Positions 9,067 through 17,457 of a stretch of 64,000 bases of DNA are shown here, in pieces. This DNA comes from an uncultured Acetatifactor sp. (GTDB lineage: Bacteria > Bacillota > Clostridia > Lachnospirales > Lachnospiraceae), in assembly GCA_910585615.1 (NCBI GenBank), contig CAJUFO010000006.1, forward strand, positions 1 to 64,000, given 5' to 3'. Every line of letters starts with the position of its first letter. Position 1 is the stretch's first letter. The position numbers and the translations under genes are program-made. The notes below the pieces were generated by a model. That model did no database searches and was not told where the DNA came from. It saw nothing but the letters and a program-made list of their open reading frames with translations.

Positions 9067-12000
9067 CTACCCTCTCCTGACCTCCGGCTTCTCTATCAGC
9101 CCCTGGGGATAGAGCATATGCACATCGCTCCATCCTTTGCCTGTCGTCATGAAATTCCCCGGGCCGTAGGACGGCGCTTCCTTCGGGCACTGGTGCAGAG
9201 GCCCGAAGGTGTTGCGCCTGGTCAGCACCACCTCGATGCTGCGCAGGTTCTCTGCCTCGGCCCGATAGGGCGGGAACGCAATCGTCCCTTCGCCGTCTCC
9301 GTGGAGCTTGATCAGCGCCCCACCGAAGCCAGAGGCCTTTACGCTTACGCGGCAGTTCTTTGCCTCTTCCCCCGCTGCCGTCCCATCCAGCTCATAGATT
9401 ACGCTTCCGGAGTAGAAAGGCAGTCCCTGGCCAGTGATGTCTCCGACTGCCAGTCTTTCCGGTAGCCCTGTAAGAATCACGCGGCTGCCGCTGGGGAAAG
9501 CATCCGCAGAAGCTCCTTCCACAGGTCTTCCGGCGGTATTCCCGGCCGCTCCGTCCGCGGAAGCTCCTCCGCCAGAATTCCTGTCCCCGGAAGCAGCATC
9601 CTGGATTTCCACGCCGAAATCCCCCAGCAGGTAGACCGCCTCTATGCCGCATGTGCTGTAATAATCCATGGCGATGGTGACGGTATTGTGGCCCTTCTCC
9701 AGAATCTGAGCCGGAATCTCCAGCTCGTCAAAGCATATGTCAATCCATTTCCCCCTGCTGGTCAGGGGAATCTCCTTCCCGTTTACAAGAATCTGTCGGA
9801 TATGCGTCAAATCCTCCACTGCAAGCCGTACATCCCCGGGAACCTCCGCGATTTCCATATCATATCGAAGAGAGATTGTATCCAGCAGCTTCGTGTTCCC
9901 GCCCTTATATTTCACCTGATACCAGGGCTGCAGCATCTCGCCGCCCCGGTAAGGGATGCCCAGTATGTCCCGCAGGGCCCGGTCTGCTTTCAGCACCTCC
10001 ATCCGGGGGATTTCGTCGCCCCTGCCGTCCGTGACGGAGACCATGTCCAGCACGCAGATATTCGGCTCGGAAAGCCGGTAGCGGAAGGTATCCGGCAGCT
10101 CCACAGGCTCGCTGCCGATAAATGCCTCCATCTCCGGCAGCTCCCGCCGCGTCCGGGCAATGAAGAATATGCGCTCTCCGCCCTTCTCCAGATCCATCGT
10201 CAGGTGTATCCTGCCCTCCGACACCCGGTAAGGCGGCCTGGTAATCCTGCCGCTTCTGGCATCCCAGAGCTCCAGATGCTCACCCTGGCCCAGGTCTATG
10301 GCGACATCCTTGTAATCCCTCTCCCGGTTCACGTTCAGAAGCATCACCATACGGCCGCCGTCCACCTCAAAGGACTGCACGAAGATATCCTCTCTTCCGT
10401 GGAAATCCTGTGCGCCGTCCGCGCCGCTTCCCCGGAGCACGCTGCCTGTATGCTGATCCGCCGAATCCGTGGCGGCTGCCACGCCTTCTCCGTTCTCCTC
10501 CGAATCCGCAAGGGCGGTCGCGTCTTTTCCTCTCTCCTCCGAATCCATAGGCGCTGTCGCGTCTTTTCCTCTCTCCTCCGAATCTGCAAGGGCGGTCGCG
10601 TCTTTTCCTCTCCCGCCGGAATCTCCTGGCGTTATCCGGACTTCCATGCCGCTCCCCGCCGCCCGGGCCACAGCCTCCTCCTCAAAAGCCACCCTCCTGC
10701 ATCTGTCCGCAAGCAGGCGTACCTTATCCGATGGAATCACATCCACGAATCCCGGAACCTCACCGGCGAAGATGACCTCCCCGCCCCGGGCCGCGAATTC
10801 CTCCAGAAGCGCCAGGGTGCCGGAGCGCATGGTGTCCATGCCTGCCACCAGGACCTTGCGGTAGGCGCAGCTTCCCACATACAGGATGCCCTTCTCCACC
10901 TTCCCGTGGCGGGACATGATGTCCTCCTCGCCGTAGTCGAAGTCGATCTGATTGCCGGAAAGGATATGGAACAGCTTGGCGTACTGCCGCTCCAGGCGGA
11001 TGATTTCCGAATCCACGCCCAAGAGCCCGTCAAAGGAGCCGCTGTAGGCCCTTGCCCACACGCTCTCGATGGGGTTCAGCACCAGCAAATCACAGACCGG
11101 CTTTCCGTCATGGAGCGCGGCATGGATTCTGGAGAAATAGTCCTCCACATAATGATAGTCCCGATACCAGCAGGACTGATGCAGCATGCTGGCAGGGTAA
11201 TCCCGCTTCGCCTCCCCCTTCATGGTGTACCAGGACAGATGGGGGCATCTCAAGTTCACGCCGAACAGCGCCTGCCAGTCGCCTACATTCTTGTAGGACT
11301 CGAAATCCATCTGCCAGCCTGTACATCCGTAGAGCTCGGTCAGGACCCACTCCTTGTCCAACTGCCTGGCCACGGAGGAAATCTGCTTGGCCACCCAGTA
11401 GCATCTGTTGCCCTCGCTGAGGATGTCGATGCCGGGATAGTCCATGTACTCATAGAAGCGCATGAGGGAACCCTGCATGATGGCCTGGCAGCACAGGGAA
11501 TCCTCATGGAGCACATGGCCTGTGAAGATCAGGCCGTTTTCCCTGCACCAGTTCTGGACGGGGATGGCAAAGCGCTCGAGGAAGAGCTCCTGGCACAGCT
11601 CGAAATAATCCCTGGTGACCTTGGACATCTCACCCCGGCTTCGGCGCAGGAACAGCTCCGGCAGGTTCTCCTTCAGGCTGTAGCCGAAACGCTTCTCGAA
11701 TTCCGGGAACAGATCCGGCGTATAGGGGACGGCGTTCGGCTCCCCTTCCGCGAAATTCGTGAACACGCCGCCCCTGTGTGGCTCGTCCGTGAAGATGCCC
11801 AAAATCTCCTTTCCGAACCTGTCACCGCATTTTTCTCTGTATTTCTCATGGGTCAGTTCGATGTATTTCTCTATGGCCTCCCTGTGCATGGTGTTCACAT
11901 AGCAGTAACCGTTGTAATTGTCATTGCACACGGAATAGCGGGTACGGAACTCTATGGCCGTCTCCCCTTCCTCCAGGGCGTCCCCTGTCCGAAGCAGCCG

Positions 12001-12480
12001 CTTTCCGGAGAAGATTCCGCCGCAACCGCCAGGCTGCCCCTTTTCCATGGAAGGCTCCTGTTCCATTTTGCAGGCGAACACGGCCACCGCATCCTCATCC
12101 GGCCGCCAGGCCCTCCAGGCATCCTCCGTCAGACAGTTCATCTCCAGGAACATGGCCCTATACTGCTCTTCCTTCGTCACCATGCCCCCGGCGCTTCCCG
12201 AGGGCCAGCGGTCCTCATCGTAGAGCCAGGACTCCATCCCCGCCTTATGCCCATAATCCGCACATTTGTTGGTCAGCTCGAACCATTCCTCCCCCAGGTA
12301 CTCCGTCTCCAGTCCGGTGCGGGAGTGCATGAAATAGCCGCCGAAGCCCATTTCCTTGATGATGTCTATCTGGCGGCACAGCTCCGCCTCCTCCAGCCTG
12401 CCGTTCCAGGACCAGAAGGGCTTTCCCCGGTACTCCGCTGTGGGATTTTCAAATAGTTTCTGTCTTTCGCTTAAATCCAT
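9067..12480 (-). CDS. GH106-like alpha-L-rhamnosidase
   Basis: A protein of 1137 residues without a signal peptide, so probably cytoplasmic. The N-terminus has the conserved opening of GH106/rhamnosidase A-like enzymes: PFWSWNGRLE, GFGGYFMHSRTGLETEYLG and WLYDEDRWPSG. The central barrel is followed by beta-sandwich domains, the last probably carbohydrate-binding (ILEKGHNTVTIAMDYYS). The family releases terminal L-rhamnose, with characterised members acting on rhamnogalacturonan II. The start at 12480 has AAGGAGAGAGG; the frame continues upstream to 12630 without a ribosome site. A low-complexity 13-residue tandem repeat is inserted near residues 620-665. It follows two GH78-like genes on the same strand, forming a rhamnosidase block. 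Substrate and linkage are inferred from family and context. Confidence 0.8.
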   Translation of the reverse strand: MDLSERQKLFENPTAEYRGKPFWSWNGRLEEAELCRQIDIIKEMGFGGYFMHSRTGLETEYLGEEWFELTNKCADYGHKAGMESWLYDEDRWPSGSAGGMVTKEEQYRAMFLEMNCLTEDAWRAWRPDEDAVAVFACKMEQEPSMEKGQPGGCGGIFSGKRLLRTGDALEEGETAIEFRTRYSVCNDNYNGYCYVNTMHREAIEKYIELTHEKYREKCGDRFGKEILGIFTDEPHRGGVFTNFAEGEPNAVPYTPDLFPEFEKRFGYSLKENLPELFLRRSRGEMSKVTRDYFELCQELFLERFAIPVQNWCRENGLIFTGHVLHEDSLCCQAIMQGSLMRFYEYMDYPGIDILSEGNRCYWVAKQISSVARQLDKEWVLTELYGCTGWQMDFESYKNVGDWQALFGVNLRCPHLSWYTMKGEAKRDYPASMLHQSCWYRDYHYVEDYFSRIHAALHDGKPVCDLLVLNPIESVWARAYSGSFDGLLGVDSEIIRLERQYAKLFHILSGNQIDFDYGEEDIMSRHGKVEKGILYVGSCAYRKVLVAGMDTMRSGTLALLEEFAARGGEVIFAGEVPGFVDVIPSDKVRLLADRCRRVAFEEEAVARAAGSGMEVRITPGDSGGRGKDATALADSEERGKDATAPMDSEERGKDATALADSEENGEGVAAATDSADQHTGSVLRGSGADGAQDFHGREDIFVQSFEVDGGRMVMLLNVNRERDYKDVAIDLGQGEHLELWDARSGRITRPPYRVSEGRIHLTMDLEKGGERIFFIARTRRELPEMEAFIGSEPVELPDTFRYRLSEPNICVLDMVSVTDGRGDEIPRMEVLKADRALRDILGIPYRGGEMLQPWYQVKYKGGNTKLLDTISLRYDMEIAEVPGDVRLAVEDLTHIRQILVNGKEIPLTSRGKWIDICFDELEIPAQILEKGHNTVTIAMDYYSTCGIEAVYLLGDFGVEIQDAASGDRNSGGGASADGAAGNTAGRPVEGASADAFPSGSRVILTGLPERLAVGDITGQGLPFYSGSVIYELDGTAAGEEAKNCRVSVKASGFGGALIKLHGDGEGTIAFPPYRAEAENLRSIEVVLTRRNTFGPLHQCPKEAPSYGPGNFMTTGKGWSDVHMLYPQGLIEKPEVRRG
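10490..10613 (-). repeat. 39-bp tandem repeat inside the GH106-like gene
   Basis: Three units with period 39 bases (anchor GTCGCGTCTTTTCCTCT at 10517, 10556 and 10595) plus a partial fourth. Each encodes GKDATALADSEER with few changes. The reading frame is kept. It looks like an expandable linker between enzyme domains. Confidence 0.85.
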
Positions 12481-12525
12481 AAGCCTCTCTCCTTGGATTT
12501 CCATATACTTTCCAAATATTCCCGG

Positions 12526-12571
12526 GCTCCCATGCAGCCAGACGCACCATCCTACATGAACGTCCGGGAGC
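12526..12571. repeat. Stem-loop element, copy 1 (shared with 52292-52347)
   Basis: Short arms GCTCCC and GGGAGC enclose a loop that reads CATGCAGCCAGACGCACCAT and continues to ATGAACGTC. This loop is about 80% identical to the loop at 52301-52338. It lies in the gap between the GH78-like gene ending at 12650 and the GH106-like gene start at 12480. Confidence 0.5.
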
Positions 12572-12649
12572 TTGCGGCTGTCCAGGACCGTCCTCCGGAA
12601 CAGCAGCCAGCCGCAGCACCGCAAATCCACCCCTCAGCCATCCCCTGGC

Positions 12650-14407
12650 TTAGCTGCAGATCTCCACTTCCTTCGGCGCGTCCACCTCTGTCGCAATTGT
12701 ACCGTCTGATTGCCTTACATGGGAGACGGAAATCTCGCCGTAAGGGGTGGGGTAGGTTCCTTTCGCCCATTCCAGATCCCCCAGATGGGGCTCTATCTTC
12801 ACCTTCCGGCAGCCCGGCTCCAGAATCCGCACGCCCAGCACATTCTCGGAAAGCCATGGCGTGGCGCCGCTGGCCCAGCCGTGGCACAGGCTGTGGCGGT
12901 AGCCCTGGTAGCAGAATCCTCCGTAAGTCCCATGGACGTCCACCCTGGCTAGCTCTCCTTCCGCGGATTGCCCCGCTTCCGCAGCCGCCTGAGGCAGTTC
13001 GTCAATCCTGGCGGCATTCTCCATCCAGTCCACATCGAAATCCTCCCAGAAGGTAGTCGCCCCTAACTGGAGCATGCCGCCCCAGTAGTCCCGGATGCAG
13101 TCCAGGCAGCCCTGATAATCCCCGGCCATGGCCCTGGCCGTCAGGATATAATATCCCATGAAGGTGGACATGCCCTTAGCGCCGCCCTGCTTCAGCAGAG
13201 CCTCGTTCACTTCCGCCGCCCCCTTCTGGCCCGTCATCACCGAAAGGGCCGCCGCCTGTTTGGAATCCTCATAGTCTGTCTCGAAGCCTTTCAGCCGCTC
13301 AATGTCCTCCCTGCATTTCCCCGCCAGGGCCTCCTCCCCCAGGACGGTGAAGATCTTCTCCAGGCTTCCGGCGGCCCAGATATGCAGCGCCTGTACCCCC
13401 GCGTCCACGATGCCAAGCTTCCCCTCGGAGGGCCAGTCCAGGAAACGCCCCTCTTTCACCGTATCCTGTCCCTTTTCGTCGATATGGGCGGAGAGCTGCT
13501 CCGATAATCCTTTCAGATATTCCCGCTGCTTTTCCAGGAATTCCTTCTTCCCCGTGTACTGATACCAGTCCCAGGTAATGATGGAATACCACATGGAATA
13601 GCTTGCCATACCGTTCATCCAGCCGGGCAGAGGCGTCTCCTTCCGGATGAAGTCAAGGCTGTCATCCACAGAGGAATCCTCGCCGAACACGGCCTTGATT
13701 GTGGTGACCTCCGGATGCATGTCGCCCACCCAGACCAGCCTGTCCCTTTTGATGCCGTCCCATATGTATTCCTGCATGTTCAGGTGCACGGTATACGCCC
13801 CCACGTCCCAGATGCGGTTGAGCAGCCCATCGCTGCAGGCAAAGCTTCCCCGGTATGGGACATCCTTGTAAATCAAAACAGCCCAGACGGTCTTCAGGGC
13901 GATGATGGCCTCCGGCTCCTCCAGGTCGATGCGCACAAAGCGGAAGCCGCTCTCCCCAATCTGGTTCATGCTCATCATGCCCACTTCCACGGTCATGTCC
14001 CTCCTGGCATGATCGTTGGTGGCATTGGTTTCCCCGCCCGGCTCGCTCATGGCCTCGGCGGCGGACTCTCCAAAGCGAATCCGCACCTTCGCCCCCCTGC
14101 CCGTGCTGTCCATCCAGGCCAGGAGCCGGATGCCGCCATGGATTTCCACGCCGTAATCCAGCAGGATAGAAGCCTTTTCCTGCGCCGGCCCCTCATTCTT
14201 CAGGATACAGGGCCTGTGGGCTGCCAGGGAGATCTGCATCTCACGGTTCTCCAGCAGGGTGTCGCTGTTCTCCACATGCCCCTTCATCCAGAGAATCCGT
14301 TTCGGAAGCAGGAACCTCCTGGTCCGGACGTCCTCCTTCCCGGCTTTTAAAATGTCCTCATCCATGACGCGGAAGATGTCCTTTCTGTCTCGTTGTGCCA
14401 TGTCCAT
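12650..14407 (-). CDS. GH78-like alpha-L-rhamnosidase
   Basis: A cytoplasmic glycosidase of 585 residues, short for GH78. A beta-sandwich region of about 200 residues precedes the (alpha/alpha)6 barrel. The barrel start shows the GH78-type motif WDGIKRDRLVWVGDMHPE, where acidic residues act in catalysis in the family, and MASYSMWYSIITWDWYQYTG. The end is a small C-terminal beta domain (LEPGCRKVKIEPHLGDLEWAKGT, in part). The start at 14407 (MDMAQRD) is chosen because AAGGAGG lies 8 bases upstream; the frame is open back to 14500. It lies between another GH78-like gene and a GH106-like gene on the same strand. Its role is trimming of rhamnose from imported oligosaccharides. Confidence 0.8.
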   Translation of the reverse strand: MDMAQRDRKDIFRVMDEDILKAGKEDVRTRRFLLPKRILWMKGHVENSDTLLENREMQISLAAHRPCILKNEGPAQEKASILLDYGVEIHGGIRLLAWMDSTGRGAKVRIRFGESAAEAMSEPGGETNATNDHARRDMTVEVGMMSMNQIGESGFRFVRIDLEEPEAIIALKTVWAVLIYKDVPYRGSFACSDGLLNRIWDVGAYTVHLNMQEYIWDGIKRDRLVWVGDMHPEVTTIKAVFGEDSSVDDSLDFIRKETPLPGWMNGMASYSMWYSIITWDWYQYTGKKEFLEKQREYLKGLSEQLSAHIDEKGQDTVKEGRFLDWPSEGKLGIVDAGVQALHIWAAGSLEKIFTVLGEEALAGKCREDIERLKGFETDYEDSKQAAALSVMTGQKGAAEVNEALLKQGGAKGMSTFMGYYILTARAMAGDYQGCLDCIRDYWGGMLQLGATTFWEDFDVDWMENAARIDELPQAAAEAGQSAEGELARVDVHGTYGGFCYQGYRHSLCHGWASGATPWLSENVLGVRILEPGCRKVKIEPHLGDLEWAKGTYPTPYGEISVSHVRQSDGTIATEVDAPKEVEICS

Positions 14408-14626
14408 CCTTTTTTCCTCCTTATGATTGCTATTCCTCTCGGAATCTCCAGGCCACATATCACGCGGCTTTCCAGAATTCCTCGGGAGCGATTCCTCCAC
14501 TTTTCCAGATGCCGTCCTGCCACAATGCCTGATTTTACCTTCTGAAATTCCGAGAGCCTATTGCTTCGTCTTCTTTTTCCTTATCTCCGTCCACTACAAT
14601 CTTCTTTGGAATGCTCAGGATTGCAG

Positions 14627-17314
14627 TCATCCAGGCATCGCCAGCCCCTTCCCGGCCTCCACCCGGACATCCGCCACATTCCCGCACTCCAGCGTCCGCC
14701 GGAATTCCTCTTCCTTCCCGTTCACCGTAAGCTTCCCGCCGCAGAATTCCCCGGGCAGCTCCACCAGGATACGATATCCCTCCGGCGCGGACACGGACAG
14801 GCGGAGCCCCTCCATATCCCTGTGCCAGAAAGCCGTAAACTGCCCGTCCTCCAGGCCGATCCGGCCCTTTGCCCAACGCAGGCTCCCCCGGCCCGGTGCG
14901 AACCGCAGGGTCTTTTCCCGGCAGTCGGGGATGTCCATCCCCAGGAAATCCCTCACCACCACCACGCCATAGTGGGCTCCGAAGCCATGGTTGCGGCTGT
15001 CCGTGCCGCCCAGGGTCTCCCAGAACGTCCCCGGGTCATGTGCCGTCATATAGCAGCACAGATGCTTCATCTCCCTCTCCAAAAGCGCCGTCTCCCCGAA
15101 CCTGGCCAGAAGCTCGAAGCGCATCATGTGGCCGAAGAATACGCCGCAGTTCCCCACGGACAGCTGCATGGTTCCCCGGTATCTCTCCGGCATGGGGCCG
15201 AACTGCTCCACCAGCGCCTTCCAGAGGTCGGGTGCGTCCTCCCGCCGCAACAGCCCCGTCCAGAAGCAGTAATACTGGGCCGCTTCACTGTAGACCCCGT
15301 TCCCCACCAGAGCCCCGTCCTCCACTGTCATGGAATCGGCCAGGAAGGGGTACATGGTAAAGAGGTCGTACTTGCTCTCCTTTACTCTCCCATAAGCCTC
15401 CCGGAAGACCCTGCGGATTCGTGCCGCTTCCTCCCCATAGGCCTCCACGCCGTACATCTCTCCCAGCCTCTGAGCCACCATTGCATAAAGGCCATTGGCC
15501 GCGGTGCAGACTGCCTCCGTGTTGGCCCGGTTGTTGGACGCGGACCAGTCGATGAAGACGGAGCCCGGAATATTCTCCAGCACACCCAGCTCGTTCATCA
15601 GGCTCCGTGAGGCCTCCATAAATTTTTCCACCCTGGCGGCGAACTCCCGCTTCAGGGCCTCGTCCCCGGTCCTTCTATAATAATCTGTCAGCTCCAGGAG
15701 CACGAAAAGGCTCCATGTATACATCAGCTCAGGATCGTTCTTCTCCCCGCCGCAACAGCAGCATGGGAAAGTGCCGGGCAGCATCCGGGCATAATCGGCC
15801 GCCAGGAAATCGTACAGCATGGAACGCTCCACCGTAGCATCCCCCAGGAGCATGGCGGCGGCCCTTCCCGTCCAGTAGCTGTCCCCGGCCCAGCCGCCCC
15901 GCTCCCGCTCCGGAGAGTCCAGAAAGAATGCCAGGGTATTGGTGAGGAGGGTGCGCTTCGAAGCCTCATAGATGCGGTTCAGCTCCATATCGCTGCAGAG
16001 GAACTGCGCCCTGCCCAGGGCCTCCGGGAAGCGGTAGCGCCTCACATAGATATCGGCCAATCGGAATATTTTGTCCGTCTGCACGATAACCTTGATATAT
16101 TTCAGGAAATGGGGCTCCATGGATTCAAAGGAGATGCGTCCTCCCGCCGATTCCAGGCGTATGATGCGGTTCGTGCTGTCCGCCTTCACCGGCACCTGGG
16201 CCGTCTCGTCCAGGAAATCGTTCCAGATGATGTCCACCGTGGCAGGGCCTTCCGTCTCCAATGTCAGTCCAATCAGGCCGGTCTCCGCATCCCTCAGGGC
16301 AAACTCCAGGGCTGTGGCGGCCTCCGGCCCGGAGCCGCTTCCTTTCGGGCACACTTCATATCCTTTCGTCCCCGCGCCGTCTTCGTACTCCCGCAGAGTC
16401 CCGGCGAAAGCCATGTCTATGCAGCCCGCCCTGTCCAAAGAGGGCCGTCTGATATCCGCGCCTCCGCAGCGGGCCAGATATGCTTCCGTCTCCCACCAGT
16501 TCCTGGCAGACCCGTCGAAAGGACCGGGTTCCACACTGAATACGCCCAGCAAGGAGACATCCGGCACCTTCCCCATGTCCGGCATCGCCACGCGGCGCTC
16601 CTGGATGATGCGCCCTGTGGAATCTTCAGAGATTTTGGAGTCTTCCCTCCTGCCCCCGTCCTTCCAGGTCTCCTCCAGCGCTTCCGCCACCACCTCGAAA
16701 CCTGTCTCCTGCGGAATCTCCCCTGTGCGCCAGTCCGCGTATCCTTCCCGCAGGGCATACAGCTCCACCGGATACCTGCGCCCGTGGGACATGGCCTCCG
16801 CATGGAAATCCCTGTAGGGCAGAAGGCCGCATCTCCAGCTGTCCTGCCCCGTTGCCGCCGCCACTCTTCCGTCCACGGTAAGCTCTCCGAAGAACACGGA
16901 GTTTTCATGGGTGGAATAATTGAACTCCCGGGGCACATACCCCATGACCTCCACGGCCAACCGGATCTCCCGGGGAGGAATCTCCGCTCCGGGAGATCCG
17001 TCCCGGGAAAGCCTTTCTTCCCCGGCTTCCCTTCCTGTCCGGGCCAGCCTCCCGGTCAGGTCATAGCGGTCTGCCTTCAGCCGCCCAAAAGGCGCGGGAG
17101 CCGGCCCCATGCCCAGGAAATCCCCATTCAGATAAATACGGTAAAAAGTATGAGCCGCCACGGTGAGCTCCACCTGGCCGCCAGAATACGAGAAATCAAG
17201 ACGGAAAGCCGCCAGCACATTCGGCACGGCGGACTTTCCCGGCAGGAAGATGCCCTTTGCCTCTTTGAAGACTTTCCCGGAGTTCTTTGCCTCTCTGGAA
17301 CATTTTTCTTCCAT
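14627..17314 (-). CDS. GH78-like family glycosidase, large
   Basis: About 895 residues, no signal peptide. The N-terminal half is beta-rich (YRIYLNGDFLGMGPAPAPFG resembles the rhamnosidase N-domain). The catalytic (alpha/alpha)6 barrel begins near LAFFLDSPERERGGWAGDS, the GH78-type acid/base region, and continues with FIDWSASNNRANTEAVCTA. A beta-sandwich tail follows. The start is ambiguous. ATG17314 with GGAAAGGG 12 bases upstream is used; a TTG at 17326 is in frame. It is probably the first gene of the rhamnosidase group that continues to 9067, with gaps of about 220 and 170 bases. Substrate identity is inferred from family only. Confidence 0.75.
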   Translation of the reverse strand: MEEKCSREAKNSGKVFKEAKGIFLPGKSAVPNVLAAFRLDFSYSGGQVELTVAAHTFYRIYLNGDFLGMGPAPAPFGRLKADRYDLTGRLARTGREAGEERLSRDGSPGAEIPPREIRLAVEVMGYVPREFNYSTHENSVFFGELTVDGRVAAATGQDSWRCGLLPYRDFHAEAMSHGRRYPVELYALREGYADWRTGEIPQETGFEVVAEALEETWKDGGRREDSKISEDSTGRIIQERRVAMPDMGKVPDVSLLGVFSVEPGPFDGSARNWWETEAYLARCGGADIRRPSLDRAGCIDMAFAGTLREYEDGAGTKGYEVCPKGSGSGPEAATALEFALRDAETGLIGLTLETEGPATVDIIWNDFLDETAQVPVKADSTNRIIRLESAGGRISFESMEPHFLKYIKVIVQTDKIFRLADIYVRRYRFPEALGRAQFLCSDMELNRIYEASKRTLLTNTLAFFLDSPERERGGWAGDSYWTGRAAAMLLGDATVERSMLYDFLAADYARMLPGTFPCCCCGGEKNDPELMYTWSLFVLLELTDYYRRTGDEALKREFAARVEKFMEASRSLMNELGVLENIPGSVFIDWSASNNRANTEAVCTAANGLYAMVAQRLGEMYGVEAYGEEAARIRRVFREAYGRVKESKYDLFTMYPFLADSMTVEDGALVGNGVYSEAAQYYCFWTGLLRREDAPDLWKALVEQFGPMPERYRGTMQLSVGNCGVFFGHMMRFELLARFGETALLEREMKHLCCYMTAHDPGTFWETLGGTDSRNHGFGAHYGVVVVRDFLGMDIPDCREKTLRFAPGRGSLRWAKGRIGLEDGQFTAFWHRDMEGLRLSVSAPEGYRILVELPGEFCGGKLTVNGKEEEFRRTLECGNVADVRVEAGKGLAMPG

Positions 17315-17457
17315 ATAAATATCCAACCCTTTCCGCAGACAGCATACATTCTTCCCTTTCCGAATCCGGATACCGCACCGCTCCTAAAAGTTCACAGAAT
17401 TTACTTTCCGCTGTTTTGGATATTATATACAAAGTACCTCCAAAAATCAATATGCTG

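Noticed and set aside
9688..12456. A 922-codon open frame on the plus strand
   Set aside because: It lies entirely antisense to the GH106-like gene, has no ribosome site and reads as low-complexity His/Pro/Gln-rich sequence typical of GC-rich shadows.
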